Source: Geosiphon pyriformis (lineage: Eukaryota > Glomeromycota > Glomeromycetes > Archaeosporales > Geosiphonaceae). From it: 64,000 nt of DNA. The stretch lies in assembly GCA_016748015.1 (NCBI GenBank), contig JAAOMT010000502.1, forward strand, positions 190,519-254,518. Direction: 5' to 3'. The notes under the pieces were generated by a model. The model saw nothing but the letters and a program-made list of their open reading frames with translations. It had not been told where the DNA came from and did not search any database. A program made the translations under genes and the position numbers. Below, piece after piece: positions 14,151-23,295 of the stretch (within the stretch, counting starts at the first letter, position 1; each line of letters begins with the position of its first letter).

Positions 14151-15749
14151 ATAATTAGGACAATAAATATCAAAAAATTCTTATAATTCAAAATGCTTCT
14201 TTTATGAAAGCGAAACCTAATTAGAATTTTCGAATCAGAAATAAGTCAAATAATTAGTTTAAAAAAATTATGAGCGAGAAACAAGTTAAAATTCGAATAT
14301 ATTATAGTTTATAAAGAAAAATATTTTTTATATAAATTACAAAAAGAACGCAAAAAAAAAATCACTTAAAAATTTTTATTAAATTAAAAATAAAAATTTC
14401 AAAGAATGATATAACATAATTCTGCTTGAGTTTAGAATGGTAATAAAAAAACTTGAACTTATAATAAAATTAAAATGTAAAAAAATCTTTAAAATAAAAA
14501 TTATCATGATGTTTTTGAAAATTAAACAATATTAAAATCTTTAACCAGTTTTTTTTTACATCGATCACTTTAAAAACAGCTTTAACAAACTATCACAGAA
14601 AATTTTGATATTCGTATAAAAATTTTCTCTTCAAGATTTTATCATCTAAATACATTCAAAGTATTAAAATTAAACCAATCATTGGATAAAATAGTGCTTT
14701 AAATGGTTTGATTGGGTTGGCCTCAAATCTGACTTACAAATTTTGAATCAATTAAAAAATTGTGATCATTCATTTAATTTTAAGTCAAAAATTGAAGAAA
14801 ATTTGCAATATGCAAAATTATATTATAAAAAGTTTATTTAAAACACTAAAAATAAATATTTTAGTAAGAATATATAAAAAATCTAAAAACTAATTTTAAA
14901 AAAGTACTTAAAGGTAACAAATAATTTATTTTTTATCATATTGACTTTAGAAAATAATATTCTTGGTTTGTTTGTAAATTAAAACAATTAATTCTGCATA
15001 ATAAATAAGATTTTTAAAAAATTTCAAAGAAATGTTAATATTATAAATTATTTATCTACCAATAATATTGTAAATTTAAAAATTTGCTAAAAGCTTAATT
15101 AATAAGTTACTGAATTGAATTGAATTGAATTATTATTTAATAATATAAATAACTAAAACCTAAATTTAAACACAAATTATAAATTATGAATAAAAAAATA
15201 TTATTTGAAAAACTACAGAATTTTGTTACTTATTATAAAAGCAATTTTTTTTTATTGCATATCAAAAGTATACTATTTAATAAATCAATCAAAAACAGTC
15301 CTGATTATTAAAAAATAAATGTAATTTAAACAAATTTTAAAGTTATAATTGGTTACATTTTTTTATAGAATACTTTACTATTTTAATTGATCATTTAAGT
15401 TTTCATAATATATTTAAATAAACCTAGTTTTGCAAACATTAAATTAATGTTACAAATTTGCTTCTTTTATAAATAGTAAATAGTATTTTTGATCATTTTT
15501 TTAAAGTTTGGTAAACCACTTTTTTAACTAGAACAATATATTAGATGAATGATTGCTGTGTCATCATCCTTCGTAATATTTGTTTAAATAATATTCGCAA
15601 AGCAAATGGATTGCTAGGCGCAGATAAATCCTCCCATTTTGGTGGTATTCTTTATTCTTCGAATTTACAATATGCATTTTTGCTTTGATTATTAGCACTT
15701 TTTCGATTATTGTTTCATTTATCACTTGAGCCTCTATTATGAGAAATAA
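14151..15749. other. Non-coding AT-rich stretch, no gene seen
   Basis: GC content rises slightly compared with the block to the left and CpG reappears. There is no credible open frame. The only structured element is a four-unit TGAAT repeat. This is the border between the transposon graveyard and the gene-bearing DNA. Confidence 0.6.
15111..15130. repeat. Short TGAAT pentanucleotide microsatellite, four units
   Basis: Four perfect tandem copies of TGAAT. Too short to imply function. Confidence 0.9.
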
Positions 15750-16707
15750 AATATAACAGAACCATTCCTATACAAGCAATTGCTGCGAGATTTGAAAGTA
15801 ATTCACCAAAAGAGAAATTTGAACGGAAACCACGATATTGTCATCATTATCAATAATGGGAGAAATCTTGAAACCTTCTTTGGACATTCCCTTATTTTGC
15901 GGGAAAGAAGCCCATATTTTATGTTCATATTGTAGGGATATTCCTCTTCTGAGGTAAAACCTTTCCAGGTTGAGATAAAAGATATCGAGCATCAGTGTTT
16001 GAGGAACTTTCAAAATAAAAGATTCTATTTCTTTCGTAATAATTTCTTGACTTCATTATGAACAGGTCACTATTTTCAAAAGCTTCTTTGTAGATATCTT
16101 TACCCTGGTAAAATTTCTCTCTCCTGCCAAATACCTGATTTGAAATTAATTAAGGCAGCTCATAAATTAGGGGTCTAGCAGGTGGTTTTGTATTTATAAG
16201 ACCAAAGTATCAAAAATCACAAAGAATGGTTGCATAAAAATATAAATTAGGTCTATCAATACAGTATTTCCAACATTGAATGTGAAAGACTTGCTGTCTA
16301 TTGTCAGTATCAATTACTCCAAAGGCTCCTTGAGGTATTTCAAGATTCAAAATTCACCCCTATTCCTGATAAGCTATTGCTTTCCTTATTGGAAATTGAT
16401 GATCTGAAAATGGAAGAAATCGAAATTTGGGAAAAGGTATTGGCATGGAGTTTAGCTGAGCATTAATGGTCTGATAGAGATGTCGAAAAATGAACAGCTG
16501 GCAAGAACGCTTCAGCCGTTCATTCCATATATCCGATTCTTTGGCATATCTCAAGAAGATTATTATCGAAAAGTCAGGCCTTTAAAGTTTTGCTTGCCAG
16601 TACAGCTGAAAGAAAATTTAAAGAAGAAACATTATTTGCTCGAAGTCCCTGTCAATAGCACAATCTTGCCTTCTAGGACAAAGTGCAAGTGCAAAAATTC
16701 AGTTTAG
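15750..16707 (+). pseudogene. Broken BTB-BACK protein gene, paralogue of the gene at 29616
   Basis: Plus-strand reading from about 15763 gives 'QLLRDLKVIHQKRN' then 'NHDIVIIINNGRNLETF' and 'GHSLILRERSPYF' (15828-15930). This is a BTB domain aligning with residues 'RLLNDLELLFKNRN' onward of the gene at 29616. After stops and a gap the BACK part resumes at 16272: 'NIECERLAVYCQYQLL', 'LLLSLLEIDDLKMEEIEIW', 'KVLAWSLAEH' then TAA at 16464-16466. After a further in-frame TGA and a frame change the C-terminus continues in another frame to 16707: 'FIPYIRFFGISQEDYYRKVR', 'FCLPVQLKENLKKKHYLLEV'. At least two stops and a frameshift interrupt the reading, so this is a pseudogene. Similarity to the intact paralogue is high in the BACK half, which suggests recent duplication. 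An open frame on the opposite strand at 15768-16013 is only its shadow. Confidence 0.85.
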
Positions 16708-17439
16708 AAAATGGATTTTTAAGATTCAAGACAATCTAAAAAATACCCCTGAGTGGAAAACCCTTTTTTTAGTTTGCAACTACAAACCTCAACATTACTA
16801 TGAGATTGAAACGTTAAATTTCAAAACGGCTAAGATGAGGAACTGACGTGATTTTCAAGTAATGGCCTACAAGACCCCGAAGAACATGAAAGATGCAAAA
16901 TTTTAATTTAGAAAATTTTGTATTAAAACTGATTTGCTATCTTTTAAACTTCAGAGAAAGATCTTCCATTTTGAGCTTGTCCTTTAAATCAACAAAAAAA
17001 TAAATTCAAAATATAAGAGAATTCTTAAGAAATTGTTTTACAAATTTGTATCTTGATTATTTTGATAAAGTTATTTTATAAAATAGTTTGAAATAAACTT
17101 TACTTATTATATTATAAAAAATATAATAATTTTTGGTTATATTATTAACAGTTTAAATAAATTTTAAATATTTTAAGAAAAATATAATTAAAAATTTAAA
17201 TTGCGGTGTAGTTTGGAATTTTTTATAGTAAAAATACATATGAAATTTTTATAATTGTTTTTTTTAATTATATATGTTTTAATACTTAAAATAAATTTGC
17301 AAGAAAACATATTAAGTAAAAGTAATAATTCCCAAAACTTTGTCCCACACTGTATTTGATCAATGATAATTTTATTGATTATATGCATTAGTAAAAAATT
17401 AACTTTACAGTGATAGGCAAAAAGCAACAAATTTTATAA
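16708..17439. other. Non-coding, holds one orphan Tc1-like terminal sequence
   Basis: No gene is seen. At about 17341-17354 the sequence tgtcccacactgta matches the outer end of the inverted repeat of the Tc1 element at 19202-20484, in right-end orientation. It is either the end of a lost copy to its left or a rearranged end of the dead element to its right. Confidence 0.5.
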
Positions 17440-18240
17440 AATTTAATTCGCAACGTGATGACTAAATTGATCAACATAGTTTTTTTGACAAATCATCCAT
17501 ATTTTGCGGCATTTGTTTTTCTAGTTCACGTTTAACGATTACCCACGACGGCCAGTCAATAAATTTGGGTAGATCTTCTGCAAGAAACGCCTTAGCTACT
17601 CGACTTGCTGAAAGCGCCACTTCTTACTATGTATCCCATTAACTTCATCAACATGCTTTTGCAAATTTCAACATCAAACTTAGCCTCCATGATACGCCGA
17701 AAACCACATAAGCTAAGTTTTCCTTAATACAAAAACCACTCACGCAAGATTTTGTACGATCTTTTGGTCTTGGACGAACGGCCTTTTTCCCTTATACAAA
17801 AGTTCATTTGTATTTGGAACAGTTGAAATGCTGTTTCATCAGAAGTAAGGTTTTTTTCCAATTATCATAAAGATGAAATTTGGCTCATTCAACACCTTTT
17901 CTTTTGAACTTTTGTCAGTATTAGTAAGTTTTTCATATATCCAAATGATTTAAATGTCCCCTAATTGTGCAATATGAAATGTCTACTCCCTCTGTACCTA
18001 GTTAGTAGCAATCTTTTTGGCAGACAAAAAAGAGTGGTTATGAACATATTGACCTACTTTTCTCGATACATTTACCGTAACCTTGCCTTTGTACAGTTGA
18101 GACAGGTAGCTTAATGAGATTACTTAATTTTGACACGGAATCTTCACTCCAGAAGGAGATCAGCTTTTACTTGTTATGTTCCTTGACCGACAGATTCAAA
18201 TTAATTCCGCTTTAAGAAATAGTAGAAAAGTTTTATGTGG
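17440..18240 (-). pseudogene. Dead Tc1/mariner transposase with internal deletions
   Basis: The minus-strand reading gives 'VTVNVSRKVGQYVHNHSFLS' and 'AKKIATN' (helix-turn-helix region), 'SDETAFQLFQIQMNF' (first catalytic Asp present), 'RPRPKDRTK', 'GFRRIMEAKFDVEI', then jumps to 'ALSASRVAKAFLAEDLPKFI' and 'DWPSWVIVKRELEKQMPQN', ending at TGA near 17450. Compared with the better-preserved element at 19202 it lacks the QQDNDPKH segment (second Asp), and it joins 'DWPS' directly to 'WVIVK', losing the NSPDLNPIENL segment with the catalytic Glu. Several frameshifts are also present. It belongs to the same Tc1 family as its neighbour. Confidence 0.8.
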
Positions 18241-18261
18241 TAGCTTATGCCTGTACATAAA

Positions 18262-19190
18262 GTACCCCAAAAAGTAACGCCCGATTCAAAATTGGACACA
18301 AAAATTCTAATTTACTTTTCTAACAATTTATATACTAAATAAAAAATTAAATCTAATTAATAATTTGTCGCCCCTCTATTTGACTTTAATATTGCTTCAA
18401 TCCTCCTTGGCATCGAGGCAATAACCTCTTCGAGAACAGAGGTATCAAATTTTCTTATTCCTCTTTTAGCGCAAACTTAAGTTCGACCACAGACTTCAGA
18501 AAGACTTCATGTTTGGATATTATTCTTCAATTGGTTCCAATTGGACCCAGGGCCGGCCAGTTGCTAGTCGGAATTTTATTTCTGTTGATTATTTTTCGAT
18601 TTTCCCCACAGTATAGGTCGACACGTTATCTTGCTGAAAAATTCCGTAGCTTCTAGTTCATGCCTCAATTGCGTTCTAAAATGGTAATAGGTTAATTTTT
18701 GAGATTTCAAGGTAGTATTTGTATTTTTTTTACCATTTTTTTTATTCATCACAAAATACTAATGGTCCTTTTAATCCTCCTGTGAAACACCCAAACCATT
18801 GTGGATTTTCGTCCATTTTTGAAAGTAGGCACTAAGCAATTAGCATTCAATTTTTCTCCAGTGTGTCGTCAAACTCTTGGTTGCCTTATTGCTTCCCAAT
18901 TTTCACACTCGTCTCATCAGAAAAGATAAACATATGTTTGCCGCGATACGTGAATGAAGTCCCGAGTTATAAAGTACATTTGCGGTAATTGACAGATTAT
19001 ATTTAAGACCTAAACTGTTGACAATTTCGTGAAGTGTGGATGTCGTTTTTCCTTGGCTTTACATACGAGTAAATCTTTTTTATGGTTGCTAAGAATTGGT
19101 GGTCTTCTAAAAATGTGGTAAGTTTTCACTTTTCCAGTTGTTTGGTATTGTTTAAAATGTTAAAAAATTATTAATAAAATACATAACTTT
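18262..19190 (-). mobile_element. Decayed Tc1/mariner element of a second family, 5' end lost
   Basis: The left terminal repeat begins at about 18262 with taccccaaaaagtaacgccc. On the minus strand the C-terminus 'VLEEVIASMPRRIEAILKS' ends at TAA near 18360 and is the standard Tc1 ending. Further on the frame reads 'NWPALG' near 18550, 'GNPQWFGCFTGGLKGPLVF' near 18780, 'FDDTLE' near 18860, 'FLFSDE' near 18920 and 'RRPPILS' near 19100. Frames change repeatedly. The N-terminal end and right terminal repeat are not found; the copy stops at the TA where the element at 19202 inserted, and I could not find its continuation beyond 20486. Confidence 0.75.
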
Positions 19191-19201
19191 TTATTGAGAT
19201 A

Positions 19202-19229
19202 CAGTGTGGGACAAAAAAAATTGGACACA
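19202..19229 (+). repeat. Left terminal inverted repeat of the Tc1 element
   Basis: Cagtgtgggacaaaaaaaat followed by tggacac; it pairs with the right end at 20457-20484 with one substitution and one extra A in the run. Confidence 0.92.
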
Positions 19230-19333
19230 AAAAACTAATTATTGTGCTTTAATTAATGGACCAAATTTTACAAAAAATATATCATTAGAAAGATAAAAAG
19301 CACATTATTTTATTAAAAAAAATTAATAGAATA

Positions 19334-20304
19334 TTAATATGATATTCTTTCCCTCTTATTCGCAATCACCATCTCACAACGCCGTTTCATTGATCCTACT
19401 AACCCGATAAGGGTAGATCCGGAAATCATCCGCCACTCTTCTTCCATAAACTGCATTAACTGGTCACAATTTTCGGGCATTCGCTTTTCTACCTTATTCT
19501 TGACAATAGCCCACAAGTTTTCAATAGGGTTCAAGTCGGGTGAGTTGGCAGGCCAGTCAAGAACATTATTAATATTGGCAGCTATAAAGGCTTGGGAAAC
19601 TTTGCTTTTGTGTTTCGGATCGTTGTCTTGCTGGAACCGCCACCTACGCCCAAGCATTCCTCTAATTTCAGGCAGGTGAGTACGAAGAATTTCTATGTAA
19701 AAATGACTATCCATTATTCCAGTAAAACAAAATAAACTTGTCTTTCCTCCTTTATAGAAACCACCCCAAGCAAAGACTTTTGTTCGATCTTTTGGAATGG
19801 CACGGGTGGGCCGTAAACCTCTATACCAACGCTCTAGTGTGTTCCGGAATAAACAAAAGGCCGTTTCATCTATAAAAACAATTCGGTCCCAATTGTCATT
19901 CAAGTTTTGGTAAGCCCATTCCAAACGCCTCTCTTTATGTTTATCAGTAAGCATTGGGATGGCCCGAGGAAGGTCTTTTTTGTAACCAAGAAATGCTAAA
20001 TGCCTCCCAATTGTTCTATAGGATACCTCTACATTTATTTTTGACAACTTTGTTGTCAAAGTTCTCGTTGAAATTGAGGAATCCCGTTTGATGTACGATC
20101 GTAATACTCGCGAAGCAACCCCTTTAATCTTTCTTGGCCGACCATTTCCACCTGCATGCTCCACCACCCCGGTTTTTTAAGAATATTGTAAATAGTAGAA
20201 CGTGGTATATTTGTTCGCTTCTGTATTTCCGCTGCAATTCGTATTCCTTGGTTCCAAAAATACAATACTGTTTGTCGTTGCATTTCATGCTTGGATGTTG
20301 CCAT
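19334..20304 (-). pseudogene. Tc1 transposase (DDE type), one-base frameshift
   Basis: The start is the ATG at 20304, giving MATSKHEMQRQTVLYFWNQG, then a helix-turn-helix 'IAAEIQKRTNIPRSTIYNIL'. At about 20170 the frame breaks at 'cttaaaaaacc'. One more A in the run of six, or a -1 slip, joins to 'VVEHAGGNGRPRKIKG' and the rest down to 19334. Catalytic residues: Asp in 'IVFIDETAF', Asp in 'FQQDNDPKHKSK', Glu in 'NSPDLNPIENLW', with spacing as in DD34E. The joined product would be about 323 residues, close to the usual 340. The second frame alone (277 codons from 20167) lacks the DNA-binding part. The break is either an inactivating deletion, a sequencing error in a homopolymer, or much less likely programmed slippage. 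Confidence 0.88.
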
Positions 20305-20456
20305 TTTCGCGCGAGAATTAAAAAAAAAATTAATAAAATGCACAAAAAAAATATATAAGCCAATAGCCACTTACCTTCGCATTCATTTCCAACTAACCTC
20401 GCCACAATCTAACCAAAATTGGTTAAACTAGATCAAATCTTGTAAGATGCATTTTT

Positions 20457-20484
20457 TTGTCCAATTTTTTTTTGTCCCAGACTG
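20457..20484 (-). repeat. Right terminal inverted repeat of the Tc1 element
   Basis: The reverse complement begins cagtctgggacaaaaaaaaa and continues ttggaca, matching the left end. Confidence 0.92.
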
Positions 20485-20486
20485 TA

Positions 20487-21520
20487 TTTATGAGCTGTTT
20501 AATTTGAGAAGAAAATTGTTAAATTAAAAAAAATTTTTTTTTTTAATTTTGAAATGCAATTTAAGTGGTCGCTGTCGTGACACAAAAGAAATCTATCTAA
20601 TCTGAAATCTGGGGGTAACGCGATTTTAATCGGTCTGTTTATATGAAAGAATAGGTCTTCTAACCATTGAAATAGGCAAAAACTAATAATCTAACTTTAG
20701 GAGGTATATTATCCTATTCACAAAGGTTTCCTTCCATTCCTTGTAAGGTTGAAAAAGAATATCTTTGTCTAGCAGATCTACTATTTTTTTATGCAAAAAA
20801 TTAGGACTACTACGTAATCAAAGAACCTCACGTTCATTAGCCTCAATAAATTTATGCACATGATCATGAAAATTTGAAATAGTTTACGCCAAGATAAAAT
20901 CATTTAACAGCATAATTTGATTCGTTAGAGCAATTTGCTATGAGTTAATAACCATAATTTTCATTTGGTGAAAGTATTCAGACTTAGCAATTGAACAAAA
21001 TACAATGACTTTTTATAAATAAGTTACACCTTTCTTTTGCATTTAGAGTAACCATTATAATATTTAAGTGTTTGGTTTTCAAAATTACTAAAGTTTAATA
21101 ATCTTTTTAGAATAACCAAAAAGTAATTATAAAATTACAGCTTTTTAAGTTTTGAAAAAGATTCTTAAAATGTGCATTCCGTTAAAAGCAATTCGACGAA
21201 GCAGCTCAAATCTTCAAGTTCAAATACTGCCATATCGGGCAGAGAATGATACAATTGTGCGTTGATCCTTTTTAATAAATATATATCTCGTCAATCCTTG
21301 CTTTTAAGGGTTCCATGCCCTTTTTGATAAAACGGTGATTGGCTGTTCTTTGAATTTAATTTGCTCAAGATGGTTGCATATCGCGAATATTTATTCCCCA
21401 AATAGGTACAAGTATGTGAACTTTTCGTACGCTTACAAATTAAAACCAATTTCGAGATTTTTTCAATAACGATAAATATCTGATTTCCTTTGTCTCCAAA
21501 GCAAAATATCCAAGACATAA
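20487..21520. other. Non-coding upstream region of the transporter gene
   Basis: No gene is seen. The long minus-strand open frame at 21291-21647 overlaps the first transporter exon and its intron and has no recognisable content; I treat it as a shadow. The transporter promoter should lie in the last few hundred bases, but no convincing TATA element stands out. Confidence 0.5.
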
Positions 21521-23295
21521 ATGTCTTCAAAGAAAAAAACAAAATCAACTGTTCAAAAGCCTGGAGGCTGGACAAATTATGGGGCTGTACCCCCTGGTAA
21601 TATTGAATAGTCCGTTCATGAATTTTTTCTCGTAATGTTTCTAACATAAATTTTTAAAGCCACTGAAGATAGTATTGTTGAGGAATCTATTAATGCTTCT
21701 GCCGAACATCAAGAAGAAAAAGGATCAAATTGGACTGCTTTTGTTCACATAGTGTAAGTCATTCAATTTGAATTTGTGAGATAAAATTCGTTCTTGCTAT
21801 TACTAAATTTACCCACAAAATTATTACCGCAAATTTCCATTTTTGATAATTAAATGCGACATCTTATGCTTTTATAGATGTATAATTGCTGGTTCTGGTA
21901 CTTTGGGTATTGCGTATGCAATTAAACAAGGTGGTTGGGTTTCTATCGTTTCCTTGATTGTTGCAGCAATTGGTGCTGTTTATTCGAATAACAAATTAAT
22001 TGAAACTTTGTATTACGATAGGTAAATGAAATATTCTTTCTTATAAAGTATTCATTTGCTTTTCACTTGTTTATAATAATGATTTGGCCATATTTTTATT
22101 TTACCAAAGTAAAACTCGTAAAAATTCGATAACACAAATAGCCCAAGATGCATTTGGAAACCTTGGCTTTATAACTGTTGGCTTCTTCTCAAGTTGTATC
22201 ACGCTCGGTTGCCCAGTTCTCTACCTTATACTATCCGGGGACAACCTACAGATTTTGTTTCAGAATCTCGACGTAGATTTGGGTATGAGGAATTGGGTTT
22301 ATATATGTGGTGGTGTGATGGCTATTCCTTTTGTTTTATTAAAGACGATGAAAGAGGCCGCTTGGCTGAGGTAACAGATTATTTTTTATATCATAGTTCG
22401 AATGTTTCTTCAAAATGATACGCAGAAAATTCATTGGCTTTTTTAATATTTTTAGCGTATTTGGAGCATTGACCACCTTTGTTGTTGTCATTGTGGTCTC
22501 GTTTATGTCTGTAGCTGATTACTCCGACCATCCAAACAGTGGTCATGATATTATCAATTTTCGAAATATTCCTTTGGCTATGGGAACTTTTAGCTTTAGC
22601 TATGGTGGGAATGTTGTATTTCCGAACGTAGAGGCTGGGTATGATTAATTTTAAATTTTAAATTATTGCTTTACTTCGAGAAATTTACTAATATTTTAAT
22701 TAATAAAATCTGAATATTCGTCAGAATGAAAAATCCATCAGCTTGGCCTCGAATCAATTTTCTCGCCATTCTTTTCATAACTTTAATGTATTTATTGATT
22801 GGTATTCCTAGCTACCTTACTTATGGTTATGCTACAACTTCTCCGATCTACCTTAATCTTCCAAGCGGGTGGACCGTCACTGCCTCGATATTTTTAATTA
22901 CGGCACATGTCCTTCTTGCGCTCCCTATCTATCTCACATCACTCGCTCTAGAATTGGAGGAGTACGCCGGGGTTAACGTGTCAAATCTCGGAAAATCCCG
23001 GGAATTTATCGCCCGTATTCTATTGCGTACGTCTTTGATGATATTAACAGTTTGGTTGGCTATTAGTGTACCTTATTTTGCGGATGTGATGGCATTGATG
23101 GGTGCTTTTGGTAATGGATTATTGATCATAGTTGTTCCGATTTTGTTCTGGATTAAATTGTATGGCTGGAATCGATTGAACGGTCCTTTGGAGAAAACGT
23201 GGGTAGTTTTTATCATGATCTTAGCTACAATAGGAGCTGTGATTGGTACCTGGGATGCTTCAAACTCGCTATGGAGACGTATTATCAAAGGCTAA
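21521..23295 (+). CDS. Amino-acid transporter, AAAP family (vacuolar AVT / SLC32-36 type)
   Basis: Six exons: 21521-21596, 21660-21753, 21878-22021, 22110-22370, 22456-22638, 22725-23295. All introns are GT-AG, 63-124 nt, and the joined frame is open for 442 codons. The N-terminus (MSSKKKTKST..., about 55 residues) is hydrophilic. TM1 then carries the family signature 'AGSGTLGIAYAIKQGGWVSI'. Further TM segments follow, including 'AIGAVYSNNKLIETLYY', 'VGFFSSCITLGCPVLYLIL', 'WVYICGGVMAIPFVLLKTM', 'FGALTTFVVVIVVSFMSV', the conserved 'PLAMGTFSFSYGGNVVFPNV', then 'NFLAILFITLMYLLIGIPSY', 'FLITAHVLLALPIYL', 'LMILTVWLAISVPYFADV', 'LLIIVVPILFWIKLYGWNRL' and 'WVVFIMILATIGAVIGTW'. Such proteins move neutral amino acids with protons, often across the vacuolar membrane. 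The substrate cannot be read from the sequence. An AAATAAA lies about 60 nt after the stop. Confidence 0.92.

Larger units (their letters stand above)
19202..20484 (-). mobile_element. Tc1/mariner element with intact ends and TA duplication
   Basis: The element is 1283 bp long. The left end reads cagtgtgggacaaaaaaaat and the right end, read inward, cagtctgggacaaaaaaaaa, followed on both sides by ttggaca. TA stands at 19200-19201 and 20485-20486, the expected target duplication. It carries one minus-strand transposase with all three catalytic residues. Length, ends, target and gene agree with Tc1/mariner. It lies in or beside older Tc1 debris and appears the youngest of the cluster. Confidence 0.93.

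Noticed and set aside
15768-16013. Minus-strand open frame of 81 codons
   Set aside because: Shadow of the BTB pseudogene, whose plus-strand reading matches the paralogue.
21291-21647. Minus-strand open frame of 118 codons
   Set aside because: Overlaps the first exon and intron of the transporter on the other strand and has no recognisable domain.
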